Assembly (NCBI GenBank): GCA_023266115.1 | Contig: JAHFRU010000004.1 | Coordinates: 193,800-257,799 of the forward strand | Origin: Gammaproteobacteria bacterium | GTDB taxonomy: Bacteria > Pseudomonadota > Gammaproteobacteria > VBWC01 | DNA: 64,000 nt | Reading direction: 5' to 3' | Shown here: piece by piece, positions 17,716 to 29,134 of the stretch | Layout: each line of letters begins with the position of its first letter | Position numbering within the stretch: position 1 is the stretch's first letter | Notes under the pieces: model-generated | The model's input: the letters and a program-made list of their open reading frames with translations, nothing else | Told to the model about the DNA's origin: nothing | Databases searched by the model: none | Translations under genes and position numbers: made by a program

Positions 17716-18798
17716 GTGAAAGCGTCCATACAGAGCAGGCTGGACCAGCTCGCCGAGCGTCTGGAGGAATTGAGCGCCTTGCTCGCTGACCCGGGCACGA
17801 TACAGAACCAGAACTCGTTCCGCTCGCTGTCGCAGGAATACGCGCAACTCGACCCTGTCGTCAGCATCTACCGGCGCTACCGCTCGATTGTCGGTGACAT
17901 CGACAGCGCCAACGAAATGCTGGCCGACGGCGACACCGGTGTGCGCAACATGGCCGAAGAGGAATTGAAGACACTGCGTCAGCGCGCGGCCGAACTTGAG
18001 CAGGAGTTGCAGAAACAATTATTGCCGAGCGATCCACATGACAGCAGCAACATCTTTCTGGAAATCCGCGCCGGGACCGGCGGCGACGAGGCCGCGCTGT
18101 TTGCAGGCGACCTGTTTCGCATGTATTCACGCTACGCGGAACGCCGCGGCTGGCAGGTCGAGACGCTCAGCGAAAGTCCCGGCGAGCACGGCGGCTATAA
18201 GGAAATCATCCTGCGTGTCATCGGCCTGGGCGCCTACTCGCGCCTGAAATTTGAATCCGGCGGCCACCGCGTGCAACGGGTCCCGCAAACCGAGGCGCAG
18301 GGCCGCATCCATACCTCCGCCTGCACGATCGCGGTGATGCCGGAGGTCAGTGAAATCGACAAGGTCGACATCAACCCGGCGGACCTGCGCATCGACACCT
18401 ATCGCTCCTCCGGCGCCGGTGGCCAGCATGTCAACAAAACGGACTCGGCAATCCGCATCACGCACCTGCCCAGCGGCATCGTCGTCGAGTGCCAGGAAGA
18501 GCGCTCGCAGCACAAGAACCGCGCCAAGGCGATGTCGTTGCTCAGCGCGAAACTGCTCGCCGCCGAGCGAGACGCGCAGGCGGCCGAGCAGGCGGCCACG
18601 CGCAAGATGCTGGTCGGCAGCGGCGATCGTTCGGAGCGCATACGCACCTATAATTTTCCGCAGGGCCGCTGCACCGACCATCGTATCAATCTGACGCTCT
18701 ACAAACTCGATTCCGTCATGTCAGGAAATCTCGACGATGTCATCGCCCCGCTGATCAACGAGCATCAGGCCGAACTGCTGGCCGAACTGGGCGTATAG
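17716..18798 (+). CDS. prfA: peptide chain release factor 1
   Basis: Terminates translation at UAA and UAG. 360 residues with a GTG start six bases after hemA. The catalytic GGQ is at 235-237 ([16 protein letters not shown]). The codon-recognising P-x-T position reads PQT at 190-192, where many relatives have PAT or [11 protein letters not shown] follows as in all RF1 proteins. The substrate of PrmC, encoded next, is the Gln of this GGQ. Confidence 0.97.
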   Translation: MKASIQSRLDQLAERLEELSALLADPGTIQNQNSFRSLSQEYAQLDPVVSIYRRYRSIVGDIDSANEMLADGDTGVRNMAEEELKTLRQRAAELEQELQKQLLPSDPHDSSNIFLEIRAGTGGDEAALFAGDLFRMYSRYAERRGWQVETLSESPGEHGGYKEIILRVIGLGAYSRLKFESGGHRVQRVPQTEAQGRIHTSACTIAVMPEVSEIDKVDINPADLRIDTYRSSGAGGQHVNKTDSAIRITHLPSGIVVECQEERSQHKNRAKAMSLLSAKLLAAERDAQAAEQAATRKMLVGSGDRSERIRTYNFPQGRCTDHRINLTLYKLDSVMSGNLDDVIAPLINEHQAELLAELGV

Positions 18799-18801
18799 AA
18801 G

Positions 18802-19662
18802 GTGCCACTGACGGCCGGAAACCTGCAGACCGTCAGCGCCGCGCTGGCACAAGCGGCCGCACGAATCACCGTCAGCGCTACGCCGCGACTGGACGCGGAA
18901 CTGGTGCTTGCCGCGGTGCTCGGCGTTTCGCGCACACAGTTGCGCACCTGGCCAGACCGACCGGTACCGGCGGCCGCATCTGCCGGGTTCGACGCAATGA
19001 TCGCGCGCCGCGCCGCCGGCGAACCGGTCGCCTATCTGCTGGGCCAGCAGGAATTCTGGTCATTGCCGCTGCGCGTAACGAACGCGACGCTGGTGCCGCG
19101 TCCGGAAACCGAATTACTGGTAGAACAGGCGCTCGCCAGAATGCCGCGGGATGTCACGGTGACGGCGGCGGATCTTGGTACCGGTTCAGGCGCGATTGCC
19201 CTGGCGCTGGCGCATGAACGGCCGCACTGCCAGGTCGTCGCGACGGACTGTTCGCGGGCCGCACTCGACGTGGCAACGGAGAACGCGGCGCGACTGGGTG
19301 TCGGCAACATCCGTTTTGTCGAAGGCTCGTGGTTCGAACCGCTGGCCGGACGGCGCTTTGCGGTCATCGTATCGAATCCGCCGTATGTCGCACCGGACGA
19401 CCCGCATCTGCAACAGGACGGGCTGCGTTTCGAGCCACCCACCGCGCTGATCGCCGCGGACAACGGACTCGCCGGCCTGCGCGCGATCATCACGACGGCG
19501 CACCGACATCTCGAGCCCGGCGGCTGGCTGCTGCTGGAACACGGCTACCGGCAGGGCCATGCGGTCCGGTCCCTGCTGGCGGACCACGGTTACCGCGGCA
19601 TCGAGACCGTCAACGATGGCGCCGGCAGCGAGCGCGTTACCATGGCGCTATTCGATTTATGA
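18802..19662 (+). CDS. prmC: release-factor glutamine methyltransferase
   Basis: SAM-dependent N5-methylation of the GGQ glutamine in RF1 and RF2. 286 residues with a GTG start three bases after the prfA stop. The SAM motif LGTGSGAIALALA is at about 125-137, and the substrate-binding NPPY is in VIVSNPPYVAPDD near 190. An N-terminal helical domain precedes it. Its stop overlaps the start of the JAMM protease gene (ATGA), suggesting translational coupling. Confidence 0.96.
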   Translation: MPLTAGNLQTVSAALAQAAARITVSATPRLDAELVLAAVLGVSRTQLRTWPDRPVPAAASAGFDAMIARRAAGEPVAYLLGQQEFWSLPLRVTNATLVPRPETELLVEQALARMPRDVTVTAADLGTGSGAIALALAHERPHCQVVATDCSRAALDVATENAARLGVGNIRFVEGSWFEPLAGRRFAVIVSNPPYVAPDDPHLQQDGLRFEPPTALIAADNGLAGLRAIITTAHRHLEPGGWLLLEHGYRQGHAVRSLLADHGYRGIETVNDGAGSERVTMALFDL

Positions 19663-20096
19663 CGACCGGCACGACACCACGCTCAAGAACAACGGCGATC
19701 AGGCTACCGCGCGCCCTCGTTAATCAGTTACTTAATCACGCGCAGCTGGCGGGGAATGCCGAGGTATGCGGACTGATCGGCAGCGGCGGCGGTATCCCGG
19801 AGCGTTGTTACCCGGTCGCCAATATCGCCGCTGAACCGACCACCCGCTACGACATGGACCCGCGCGGCCAGATCGATGCGCTGCGCGCCATGCGTGAACA
19901 CGGCGAGGAATTGTTCGCGATCTACCATTCGCATCCGACGTCACCGGCGGTGCCGTCGGCTATCGATCGCGACGCCGCGAATTATCCGGATACGCTTTAT
20001 CTGATCGTGTCGCTCGTCACGAAAGGCGTGCTGGACCTGCGCGGTTACTACATCCGCGACAGCGCAATATTGCCGGTCGAACTGGAAATCGGCTAA
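19659..20096 (+). CDS. JAMM/MPN (M67) metalloprotease family protein
   Basis: 145-residue single-domain protein with a complete JAMM zinc site: E35 in EVCGLIG, then H90-S-H92-P followed by S100 and D103 (HxH-x7-S-x2-D). Bacterial stand-alone members act in sulfur-carrier processing (Mec+-like) or are uncharacterised. The ATG overlaps the prmC stop by the ATGA pattern, so it is the last cistron of hemA-prfA-prmC. No ThiS/MoaD-like carrier is adjacent, so the substrate is unknown. A longer reading frame from 19329 overlaps prmC and is not used. Confidence 0.88.
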   Translation: MTTGTTPRSRTTAIRLPRALVNQLLNHAQLAGNAEVCGLIGSGGGIPERCYPVANIAAEPTTRYDMDPRGQIDALRAMREHGEELFAIYHSHPTSPAVPSAIDRDAANYPDTLYLIVSLVTKGVLDLRGYYIRDSAILPVELEIG

Positions 20097-20103
20097 CGCC
20101 GCG

Positions 20104-20127
20104 CTGTCGGGCTGATCAGCCCGACAG
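20104..20127. terminator. 24-bp perfect palindrome between convergent operons
   Basis: CTGTCGGGCTGA/TCAGCCCGACAG forms a perfect 12-bp stem with no loop bases outside the palindrome, followed on the plus strand by TTTCTTCTT. It lies after the JAMM gene and covers the gatB stop codon (20116-20118). It probably ends the hemA operon, and may serve both directions. Confidence 0.75.
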
Positions 20128-21552
20128 TTTCTTCTTGAGAATATCGTTGACCTGGCCGGGATTCGCCTTGCCCTGCGTCGCCTTCATCACCTGGCCGACG
20201 AAAAAGCCGAACAGCTTGTCCTTGCCGGCGCGATAGGCGGCCAGCTGTTCCGGGTTCTGCTGCATCACGTCATCGATGACCTGTTCGATCGCCGCGGTAT
20301 CGGTCACCTGAGTGAGGCCTTTTGCCGCGATCACCGCATCGGCATCGCCCTCGCCGTTCCACATCGCCTCGAACACCTGCTTGGCGAGCTTGCCGGAAAT
20401 CGTGTTGTCGGCGATACGCCGGATCATTCCCCCCAGCATCGCCGCGGTGACCGGGCTCTGCGTGACATCGAGCCCGTACTTGTTCAGCGCCCCCAGCAAC
20501 TCGCCGGTGACCCAGTTGGCGGACAGCTTGGCGTCACCGCCGGAGGTTTTTTCAGTCGCCTCGAAGAAATCGGCCAGTTCGCGGCTCGCGGTCAACACGC
20601 CGGCCTCGTACGGCGTCAGGCCATACTCGTAGACAAACCGGCCGCGCTTCTCATCGGGCAGCTCCGGTAACGTCTGGCGCACCTGCTCGATAAAATCCTC
20701 GCTGATCTCGACCGGCAGCAGATCGGGATCGGGGAAATAGCGGTAATCGTTCGCCTGTTCCTTGCTGCGCATCGGGCGCGTCTCGTCGGCCGCGGAGTCG
20801 TACAGCCGGGTTTCCTGGATAACCGTGCCGCCACCTTCAATCAGCGCTATCTGCCGTTCGATCTCGTGATTGATCGCACGCTCGATATAGCGGAACGAAT
20901 TGAGATTCTTGATCTCGGCGCGCGTGCCGAACGTCGCCTGCCCCCGTGGGCGCACCGAGACGTTCGCGTCGCAACGGAACGAGCCTTCCTGCATGTTGCC
21001 GTCGGATATTTCGAGGTAACGTACCAGCGTGTGTATCTTTTTCATATACGCGGTGGCCTCGGCAGCGGAGCGCATGTCCGGCTCGGAGACGATCTCCAGC
21101 AGCGGCGTGCCGGCGCGGTTCAGATCAATGCCGGTCAGACCGTGAAAGTCCTCATGCAGCGACTTGCCGGCGTCCTCTTCCAGATGCGCGCGCGTGATGC
21201 CTATCGTTTTGCTCTGGTTGTCACCGAGCTGCACCTCGAGCGTGCCATGCTCGACGACCGGCAGTTCGTACTGGCTGATCTGGTAGCCCTTGGGCAGATC
21301 GGGATAGAAGTAGTTTTTGCGCGCGAACACCGAACGGCGCGCGACATTCGCGTTGACCGCCAGACCGAACTTCACGGCCATGCGCACGGCCGCCTCGTTC
21401 AGCACCGGCAGTACGCCGGGGAAGGCGAGATCGACCGCGCAGGCCTGCGTGTTCGGCGGCGCGCCGTACGCTGTCGCGGCACCGGAAAAGATCTTGCTCT
21501 GCGTGGCCAGCTGGACGTGTATCTCCAGCCCGATGACGGTTTCCCATTCCAT
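20116..21552 (-). CDS. gatB: aspartyl/glutamyl-tRNA amidotransferase subunit B
   Basis: Converts misacylated Glu-tRNA-Gln or Asp-tRNA-Asn to the amide form together with GatA and GatC. 478 residues beginning [20 protein letters not shown], with the conserved cradle motif LDFNR-like [19 protein letters not shown] and a C-terminal YqeY-like tail domain ([19 protein letters not shown]). The start follows GTGAGG and lies 13 bases after the gatA stop. It is third in gatCAB. Confidence 0.96.
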   Translation of the reverse strand: MEWETVIGLEIHVQLATQSKIFSGAATAYGAPPNTQACAVDLAFPGVLPVLNEAAVRMAVKFGLAVNANVARRSVFARKNYFYPDLPKGYQISQYELPVVEHGTLEVQLGDNQSKTIGITRAHLEEDAGKSLHEDFHGLTGIDLNRAGTPLLEIVSEPDMRSAAEATAYMKKIHTLVRYLEISDGNMQEGSFRCDANVSVRPRGQATFGTRAEIKNLNSFRYIERAINHEIERQIALIEGGGTVIQETRLYDSAADETRPMRSKEQANDYRYFPDPDLLPVEISEDFIEQVRQTLPELPDEKRGRFVYEYGLTPYEAGVLTASRELADFFEATEKTSGGDAKLSANWVTGELLGALNKYGLDVTQSPVTAAMLGGMIRRIADNTISGKLAKQVFEAMWNGEGDADAVIAAKGLTQVTDTAAIEQVIDDVMQQNPEQLAAYRAGKDKLFGFFVGQVMKATQGKANPGQVNDILKKKLSG

Positions 21553-21565
21553 GATGACTACGGCC

Positions 21566-23023
21566 TCACTCGCCAAATTCTGCGGGCGCGCGCGTATGCC
21601 AGTCGGTGACCTGCTGGTACCGATGGGCGATGTTCAGCAGGCGCGCCTCGTCAAAATAATTGCCGATGATCTGCAGACCGACCGGCCGGCCGGCGCAAAA
21701 GCCGGCCGGTATCGACATGCCGGGCAGGCCGGCCAGATTCACCGCAATCGTGTAGATATCGGACAGGTACATCGTCACCGGATCGTCGGTCTTCTCGCCA
21801 ATGTTGAACGCCACGGTCGGCGACGCCGGCCCCATGATCACATCGACCTTCCTGAAGGCGTCGCTGAAATCCTGGCTCATCAAGCGCCGGATCTTCTGCG
21901 CCTTGAGGTAATAGGCATCGTAATAGCCGGCCGACAGCACATAGGTGCCGATCATGATGCGGCGCTTGACCTCGGCGCCAAACCCCTCGCCGCGCGAGCG
22001 CTTGTACAGATCCTCGAGATCCCGTGGCTTGTCACAGCGATGGCCGAAACGCACGCCGTCAAAACGCGACAGATTCGACGAGCATTCGGCCGGCGCGATC
22101 ACATAGTAAACCGGCACGGCCAGCGCGCTGTTCGGCAGACTGATGTCCACCACCTCGGCGCCAAGCTTGCGGTATTCCTGCAGTGCGGCATCAATAACAC
22201 CGGCGACGCCACTATCGAGCCCGTCACCGAAGTATTCGCGTGGCAGACCAATTTTCAGACCCTGCAACGGTTCGTCCAGTGTCTTCGTATAATCCGGCAC
22301 CGGCCGGTCGACGCTGGTGGAATCGCGCGGATCGTATCCGGCCATCACGCCGAGCATGGCAGCGGCATCCCCGGCGCTGCGCGTCAATACGCCGCCCTGG
22401 TCAAGACTCGACGCAAACGCAATCATGCCGTAACGCGAAACACGGCCGTAGGTCGGTTTGATGCCGGTGATACCGCACAACGCGGCGGGCTGGCGTATCG
22501 AGCCGCCGGTATCGGTGCCGGTCGCGCCTGGCGCGAACCGCGCGGCCACCGCCGCTGCCGAACCGCCGGACGACCCGCCCGGCACCGCGGCAAGATCCCA
22601 CGGATTGCGCACTGGCCCGTAGAAACTGGTTTCGTTCGACGAACCCATCGCAAATTCGTCCATATTGGTCTTGCCGAGCAGTACCGCGCCGGCGGCGTTG
22701 AATTTCTCCACCGTGGTGGCGTCGTAGGGCGCGATGAAGTTATCCAGCATCCGCGAACCGCAACTGGTGCGGATGCCGGCGGTACAGAAAATATCCTTCT
22801 GTGCTACCGGGATGCCGGTCAACGGGCCGGCGTCCCCTTTGGCAAGCCGCTGATCCGCGGCGCGCGCCTGCGCAAGCGCCCGCTCATCGGTGACGGTAAC
22901 AAAGCTGTTAAGACGCCCGTCCAGTCGCCGGATGCGCGCTAGCAGATGCCGCGTCAACTCCACGCAGGAAAACGTTCCGGCGCGCAGCGACAGCGACAGC
23001 TCGACAATACTCTTGTTATGCAT
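21566..23023 (-). CDS. gatA: aspartyl/glutamyl-tRNA amidotransferase subunit A
   Basis: Amidase-signature glutaminase that supplies ammonia to GatB. 485 residues. The catalytic Ser-cisSer-Lys triad elements are visible: Lys in [12 protein letters not shown] (near 76), [12 protein letters not shown] (near 155) and the nucleophile region [16 protein letters not shown] (near 175). Length and motifs are typical. It lies between gatC and gatB in one minus-strand operon. Confidence 0.97.
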   Translation of the reverse strand: MHNKSIVELSLSLRAGTFSCVELTRHLLARIRRLDGRLNSFVTVTDERALAQARAADQRLAKGDAGPLTGIPVAQKDIFCTAGIRTSCGSRMLDNFIAPYDATTVEKFNAAGAVLLGKTNMDEFAMGSSNETSFYGPVRNPWDLAAVPGGSSGGSAAAVAARFAPGATGTDTGGSIRQPAALCGITGIKPTYGRVSRYGMIAFASSLDQGGVLTRSAGDAAAMLGVMAGYDPRDSTSVDRPVPDYTKTLDEPLQGLKIGLPREYFGDGLDSGVAGVIDAALQEYRKLGAEVVDISLPNSALAVPVYYVIAPAECSSNLSRFDGVRFGHRCDKPRDLEDLYKRSRGEGFGAEVKRRIMIGTYVLSAGYYDAYYLKAQKIRRLMSQDFSDAFRKVDVIMGPASPTVAFNIGEKTDDPVTMYLSDIYTIAVNLAGLPGMSIPAGFCAGRPVGLQIIGNYFDEARLLNIAHRYQQVTDWHTRAPAEFGE

Positions 23024-23087
23024 GCTCGATTCCGGGCAATATCGGCGGGCGTTCGTTCGGGATCACCCGGCCGACCGTCCATGCCGG

Positions 23088-23375
23088 TTATTCAATCACT
23101 TTGGGGACCAGATACAGGTGCGCCTCGACCGCCGGCGCAATGGACTGGAACCGGTCACGTTCATCGGTCTCTGTCACCCGGTCGGCGCGCAGCCGCTGCA
23201 CGGCATCGAGCGGATGCGCCAGCGGCTTGATGTCGCCGGTTTCGACACCGTTCATCTGCTCAACCAGCCCGAGAATATTCGAGAGATCGCGTGCGTATTG
23301 CGGAATCACTTCCCGATCTATCGCGAGGCGGGCCAGATGGGCGATTTTTTCCACGTCGGAACGCTCAAGACTCAT
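23088..23375 (-). CDS. gatC: aspartyl/glutamyl-tRNA amidotransferase subunit C
   Basis: 95-residue small subunit that stabilises GatA. It starts [19 protein letters not shown] and keeps the GatC pattern [19 protein letters not shown]...HPLD. CGGAG lies eight bases before the ATG. First gene of gatCAB, divergent from mreB. Confidence 0.95.
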   Translation of the reverse strand: MSLERSDVEKIAHLARLAIDREVIPQYARDLSNILGLVEQMNGVETGDIKPLAHPLDAVQRLRADRVTETDERDRFQSIAPAVEAHLYLVPKVIE

Positions 23376-23419
23376 TCGTCAAACTCCGATAAAGTTGGCC
23401 GATACAACCAGCGGAGAGT

Positions 23420-23425
23420 ATTATA
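23420..23425 (-). promoter_or_regulatory. candidate -10 (TATAAT) of gatCAB
   Basis: On the minus strand a perfect TATAAT hexamer lies about 45 bases before the gatC ATG. The -35 at 17-base spacing is poor. The same 130-base gap holds the mreB promoter, with TATAAA at 23482-23487 as a candidate. Confidence 0.45.
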
Positions 23426-23486
23426 CACGGCTACCTTGTCCGGGGCGCTCCCGGGCTGTTAAATTGAATCGAGCATTCCTTTATAA

Positions 23487-24554
<1,068 letters not shown>

Positions 24555-24630
24555 CGATCATCAGCCACGCCGGCACACGCGCGCCGGCCTCGATCAGCCG
24601 GTGACGAACAGACTGTTCAAGAGGTGAGTT

Positions 24631-25563
24631 ATCAATCCTCTCTTTATTCAAGGGCCTTCCATCACCACACGCCTGATTCTCGCGTTGCTGGCCGCCACCT
24701 CACTGATCATCCTCGACTACCGTCAGAATCACCTCGAAAGCGTCCGTGACGCACTGTCGGTGGTCGCGTATCCATTTCAGCTTTTCGTCAACCTGCCGCG
24801 CACCGTCGGTACCTGGGTGGACGAAAGCCTGGCGACGCGCCAGACCCTGCAGGCGGACAATACCGGCCTGCGCGCGCAGAACCTGTTGCTCAATGTGCGG
24901 CTGCAGAAACTGGCGACCCTGGAAAGCGAGAACATGCGACTGCGCGAGTTGCTGGATTCCTCGTTCAAGATTAACGAGCGCGTGCTCATCGCCGAGTTAC
25001 TCGCGGTAGACCTGGACCCGTTCACCCGCCGGATCGTCATCAACAAGGGCAGCCGCAACGGTGTCATCGAAGGCCAGACCCTGGTCGACGCCCACGGCGT
25101 CATCGGTCAAACGATACACGTCGGACCGTTGTCGAGCACCGCGATGCTGATCACCGATCCGAGCCACGCAGTGCCGATCCAGATCAATCGCAACGGACTG
25201 CGCGCGGTGCTCGTCGGTACCGGCGAGACCGACCGGCTGGAGCTGATGCACGTACCGAATACCGCAGACATCAAGGTGGGCGACCTGCTGGTCACCTCCG
25301 GTCTGGGCGGCCGGTTTCCGCCCGGCTACCCGGTGGCGCGCGTGACTGCGTTCTTGCCGGATCCACGTGAGCGGTTCGCCCAGGTCGCTGCGGAACCCAT
25401 GGCAAACATCGAGCAAAGCCGCGAGGTGCTGCTGGTCTGGTCGGCTACCGAAACCGCGACCGGCGTCGTCGCATTGCCATCCGGCGTGATGTTGCACGAC
25501 GTATCGTCCGGTGCGCAGGGCGCGGCGCCGGCCGGCACGTCACCGACGCCGGGCAGTCCGTAA
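24631..25563 (+). CDS. mreC: rod-shape-determining protein MreC, apparent ATC start
   Basis: Periplasmic coiled-coil scaffold linking MreB to the PBP2/RodA synthase. The conserved MreC N-terminus (NPLFIQGPSITTRLILALLAATSLI) is in frame but has no ATG, GTG or TTG before it. The codon at the right place is ATC 24631, six bases after GAGG within AGAGGTGA, an excellent ribosome-binding site. A TTG at 24685 would remove the cytoplasmic tail and half of the membrane helix. Coiled coil at about 65-105, then two beta domains; the end is Pro/Gly-rich. Its TAA overlaps the mreD ATG. Confidence 0.9.
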   Translation: MNPLFIQGPSITTRLILALLAATSLIILDYRQNHLESVRDALSVVAYPFQLFVNLPRTVGTWVDESLATRQTLQADNTGLRAQNLLLNVRLQKLATLESENMRLRELLDSSFKINERVLIAELLAVDLDPFTRRIVINKGSRNGVIEGQTLVDAHGVIGQTIHVGPLSSTAMLITDPSHAVPIQINRNGLRAVLVGTGETDRLELMHVPNTADIKVGDLLVTSGLGGRFPPGYPVARVTAFLPDPRERFAQVAAEPMANIEQSREVLLVWSATETATGVVALPSGVMLHDVSSGAQGAAPAGTSPTPGSP

Positions 25564-26048
25564 TGCTGGTGCGGCGCAACGGTGGCTGGATAATAGTGCT
25601 GAGCTTTGTCGTCGCACTGCTGCTCACGATCGTGCCGTTGCCGGGCTGGGCCGGTTACCTGTGGCCCGAATGGGTTGCCATGGTACTTGTCTACTGGTGT
25701 ATCGCGCTGCCCCACCGCGTCGGGGTCTTCGTCGGCTTCGGCGCCGGCCTGATGCTCGACGTGCTGGTTGGCACCGTGCTGGGTCAGCACGCCATGGGGC
25801 TGTCGGTCGTTGCCTTCCTGTCACAGAAGCTGCACCGCCGCATCCGCAATTTCCCGCTATGGCAACAGGCCCTGACCGTGCTGTTGTTGCTCACCGTCCA
25901 TAAACTGCTGATGGCCTGGGTAAATGGCTTTACCGGACAACCGATGCACGGCGCGTTGTATTGGATATCACCGCTCGTTAGTATGCTGATCTGGCCGACG
26001 ATGTTTTCGTTGTTGCGCGGTGTGCGGCGGCGGTTTCGCGTGACCTAG
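25563..26048 (+). CDS. mreD: rod-shape-determining protein MreD
   Basis: 161-residue integral membrane partner of MreC with five to six hydrophobic segments and few charges, starting MLVRRNGGWIIVLSFVVALLLTIVPLP. The ATG overlaps the mreC stop (TAATG), a sign of coupled translation. Motifs are weak in this family, so position and topology carry the call. Confidence 0.92.
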   Translation: MLVRRNGGWIIVLSFVVALLLTIVPLPGWAGYLWPEWVAMVLVYWCIALPHRVGVFVGFGAGLMLDVLVGTVLGQHAMGLSVVAFLSQKLHRRIRNFPLWQQALTVLLLLTVHKLLMAWVNGFTGQPMHGALYWISPLVSMLIWPTMFSLLRGVRRRFRVT

Positions 26049-26134
26049 CACGACGTGCCGACACCAACCAACGCCTGGCAGCATATCCCGGTCGCGACGC
26101 AGCCCGCCGACCCTGAACTGACACAGACCCCCTG

Positions 26135-27985
26135 ATGAAAGAACGGATTACCATCAAGGACTATCTGCGTGAATCGCACCTGTTCAACAACCGCGTGGTT
26201 TTCGCCGGCGTGGTCATCGTCGTGCTGTCACTGATCATTGTCGCGCGCCTGATCTATCTTCAGGTTGTCGGCCATGAGTATTACACGACTCTGTCGAACA
26301 AGAACCGCGTCGATATCGTGCCAATCCCGCCGACACGCGGCCTGATCTATGATCGCCGCGGCACGTTGCTGGCACAGAACCTGCCATCGTTCAGCCTGGA
26401 GATCACGCCGGAGCGCGTTGCAGACCTGGAGGCAACCCTGCAGGCGCTCCGAAAGCTGATCCGGATCACCGACAACGATCTCGAGCGCTTTCGCAACCGG
26501 TTCGCAAACAAACGGCGTTTCGAGGCAATCCCGCTGCGGCTGCGTCTCAGTGACGAGGAGGTCGCACGCTTCTCAGTCGACCGTCACCGCTTTCCCGGCG
26601 TCGAGATAGCGGCGCGTCTGATGCGCGACTACCCGCTCGGCGCGCTCGCCGTCCATGCCATCGGCTATATCGGCCGGATCGACGAGGATGAACTGCAACG
26701 GGTTGATCTGGCCAATTACAGCGGCACCAGCCATATCGGCAAGACAGGTGTCGAGAAGCAATACGAAAGTGTATTGCACGGGACCGTCGGCCATCAGGCC
26801 GTCGAAACAAACGCGCAAGGTCGCGTGATACGCGTGCTCGAGCGGACGCTGCCGACGCCGGGCGGCAATCTGTATCTGACGATAGACGCGGATCTGCAAC
26901 GCGTTGCGGAGGCTGCGCTGGGCGATAATCGCGGTGCGGTCATCGCCATCGTGCCGAAGACCGGGGAGATTGTCGCGTTTGCCAGTCTGCCCGGCTTCGA
27001 TCCGAATCCGTTCGTCAACGGCATCGAGCAAAAGGACTACGACAAACTCGCCCAGTCACCCGACCACCCGCTCTTCAACCGCATCCTGCGCGGCCAGTAT
27101 CCGCCAGGCTCGACGATCAAACCGTTCATCGGTCTCGCCGGACTGGAATACAACGTGATCAACGCACGCAATCAGACCTTCTGTCCGGGCTGGTACGCGC
27201 TGGAGGGGGACGACAGAAGATACCGCGACTGGCGGCGCGAAGGCCACGGCGTAACCACGCTGGCCAAGGCGATATACCAGTCGTGTGACGTGTATTTTTA
27301 TGACCTGGCATTCACCCTCGGCATTGACCGCATGTACGAGTTCATGAGCCGTTTCGGTTTCGGCCGGAGCACCGGCATCGATATCGCCGGTGAAGTTGCC
27401 GGCCTGATGCCGTCGCGGGAATGGAAGCGCGCCACACATCGCCTGCCCTGGTTTCCCGGCGAAACCATCATTACCGGCATCGGACAGGGCTTTATGCTGG
27501 CGACGCCCCTGCAACTGGCACACATGATCGCCACGCTTGCCAACCGGGGCGCATCCGTCCGTCCGCGCCTCGCGTACGCGATACAGGATCTCGGCAGCGA
27601 ACAACCGGCTATTCTTGAACCGGTGCAGGAGGAGCCGCTGCCGATCGTCAAGGCCGAGAACTGGGAGACCATCATCGACGCCATGCAGGAAACCGCCCAT
27701 AATCCGCGCGGTACGGCCTATGGCATCGGCAAAAACGCACCGTACCGGATCGCTGGCAAAACCGGCACCGCGCAGGTCTTCGGCCTGAAAGAAGACGAGA
27801 AATACGTTAAGGAAGAGGTTGCCCTGCGGCTACGCGATCACGCGATGTTTATCGCGTTCGCGCCGGCCGGCGATCCGCAGATCGCGATCGCGGTGATCGT
27901 CGAGAACGGCGGCAGCGGCGGGTTGGCCGCGGCCCCGGTGGCACGGGCGGTTATGGACAAATTCCTGAAACCTGGTGCTACGTAA
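26135..27985 (+). CDS. mrdA: peptidoglycan D,D-transpeptidase PBP2
   Basis: Elongasome transpeptidase, 616 residues: one membrane anchor at about 20-45, a dimerisation domain, then the transpeptidase domain. Active-site Ser is in PPGSTIKP (SxxK, near 330), the second motif is SCD in YQSCDVYFYDLA, and the third is KTGTAQ in AGKTGTAQVF near 545. It opens the second part of the block, with rodA starting in its stop codon (TAATG). Confidence 0.97.
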   Translation: MKERITIKDYLRESHLFNNRVVFAGVVIVVLSLIIVARLIYLQVVGHEYYTTLSNKNRVDIVPIPPTRGLIYDRRGTLLAQNLPSFSLEITPERVADLEATLQALRKLIRITDNDLERFRNRFANKRRFEAIPLRLRLSDEEVARFSVDRHRFPGVEIAARLMRDYPLGALAVHAIGYIGRIDEDELQRVDLANYSGTSHIGKTGVEKQYESVLHGTVGHQAVETNAQGRVIRVLERTLPTPGGNLYLTIDADLQRVAEAALGDNRGAVIAIVPKTGEIVAFASLPGFDPNPFVNGIEQKDYDKLAQSPDHPLFNRILRGQYPPGSTIKPFIGLAGLEYNVINARNQTFCPGWYALEGDDRRYRDWRREGHGVTTLAKAIYQSCDVYFYDLAFTLGIDRMYEFMSRFGFGRSTGIDIAGEVAGLMPSREWKRATHRLPWFPGETIITGIGQGFMLATPLQLAHMIATLANRGASVRPRLAYAIQDLGSEQPAILEPVQEEPLPIVKAENWETIIDAMQETAHNPRGTAYGIGKNAPYRIAGKTGTAQVFGLKEDEKYVKEEVALRLRDHAMFIAFAPAGDPQIAIAVIVENGGSGGLAAAPVARAVMDKFLKPGAT

Positions 27986-29118
27986 TGGAAACCGATCCCC
28001 GCTATCGTTCAGGCTGGTCCGAATCACGTCACTACCGCACACTGGTCCGGCGTCTGCATATCGACGTACCGTTATTCATCGGCTTGCTGCTGCTGTCGCT
28101 GACGGGACTGGTGATACTCTACAGCGCCGGCGGACAGGACAGCGACGTGATCATCAAACAGGGCGTCCGGCTGACGATCGCCTGCGCGCTGATGCTCGTC
28201 GTTGCGCAGATCAACCCGCGCCACTACGCCAGCTGGGCACCGTGGTTCGCCGGTGCCGGGCTGCTGTTGCTGGCGACCGTGCTGGTCGTCGGCGATATCG
28301 GCAAGGGTGCGCAGCGCTGGCTGGACCTTGGCTTCATGCGCTTTCAGCCGTCGGAAATGATGAAGCTCGCGCTGCCGATGGCCGTCGCCTGGTATCTTGC
28401 CGATCGCCCGCTGCCGCCATCGGCACGGCATTTGTTTATCGCGTGTGCCCTGGCGATCATTCCGGTACTGCTGATCGCGCGGCAACCCGACCTGGGCACC
28501 GCCACCCTGGTCGCCGCGTCAGGCGCTTTCGTGTTGCTGCTGGCCGGCATTTCCTGGCGGCTGATCGCGGCGCTGGGCGTGCTGATCGGCGCGAGTATTC
28601 CGGTGATCTGGTATCTGATGCACGACTATCAGCGCAACCGCGTGTGGATGCTGCTCGATCCCGAATCCGATCCGCTCGGCGCCGGGTACCATATCATTCA
28701 GTCGAAGATCGCGATCGGCTCCGGCGGTATCTTCGGCAAGGGATGGCTGAACGGCACACAGTCGCACCTCGAGTTCCTGCCGGAGCGATCGACGGATTTT
28801 ATTTTCGCCGTGTTTGCCGAGGAGTTTGGCCTGTTCGGCATCCTGTTGCTGCTGACACTGTTTCTGTTTATCGTGCTGCGCGGCCTGCTGATCGCCACGC
28901 AGGCTCAGGATACCTTCACGCGCCTGCTGAGCGGCAGCCTGGTACTGACGTTTTCTGTCTACGTTTTCGTCAATATCGGCATGGTCGTCGGCCTGTTGCC
29001 AGTGGTCGGCATTCCGCTGCCGCTGATCAGCTTTGGCGGCACGGCAATGGTGACCCAGCTGATCGCTTTCGGTATGCTGATGTCCATCCATACGCACAGA
29101 AAACTGCTGCCAACCTGA
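27985..29118 (+). CDS. mrdB: peptidoglycan glycosyltransferase RodA (SEDS)
   Basis: SEDS glycosyltransferase polymerising lipid II together with PBP2. 377 residues with about ten membrane helices. Family segments are visible: GKGAQRWLDLGFMRFQPSEMMKLALPM, and RSTDFIFAVFAEEFG near the conserved periplasmic loop that holds the catalytic Asp. The ATG overlaps the mrdA stop. Confidence 0.96.
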   Translation: METDPRYRSGWSESRHYRTLVRRLHIDVPLFIGLLLLSLTGLVILYSAGGQDSDVIIKQGVRLTIACALMLVVAQINPRHYASWAPWFAGAGLLLLATVLVVGDIGKGAQRWLDLGFMRFQPSEMMKLALPMAVAWYLADRPLPPSARHLFIACALAIIPVLLIARQPDLGTATLVAASGAFVLLLAGISWRLIAALGVLIGASIPVIWYLMHDYQRNRVWMLLDPESDPLGAGYHIIQSKIAIGSGGIFGKGWLNGTQSHLEFLPERSTDFIFAVFAEEFGLFGILLLLTLFLFIVLRGLLIATQAQDTFTRLLSGSLVLTFSVYVFVNIGMVVGLLPVVGIPLPLISFGGTAMVTQLIAFGMLMSIHTHRKLLPT

Positions 29119-29134
29119 TCGAAGACGCCTGACC

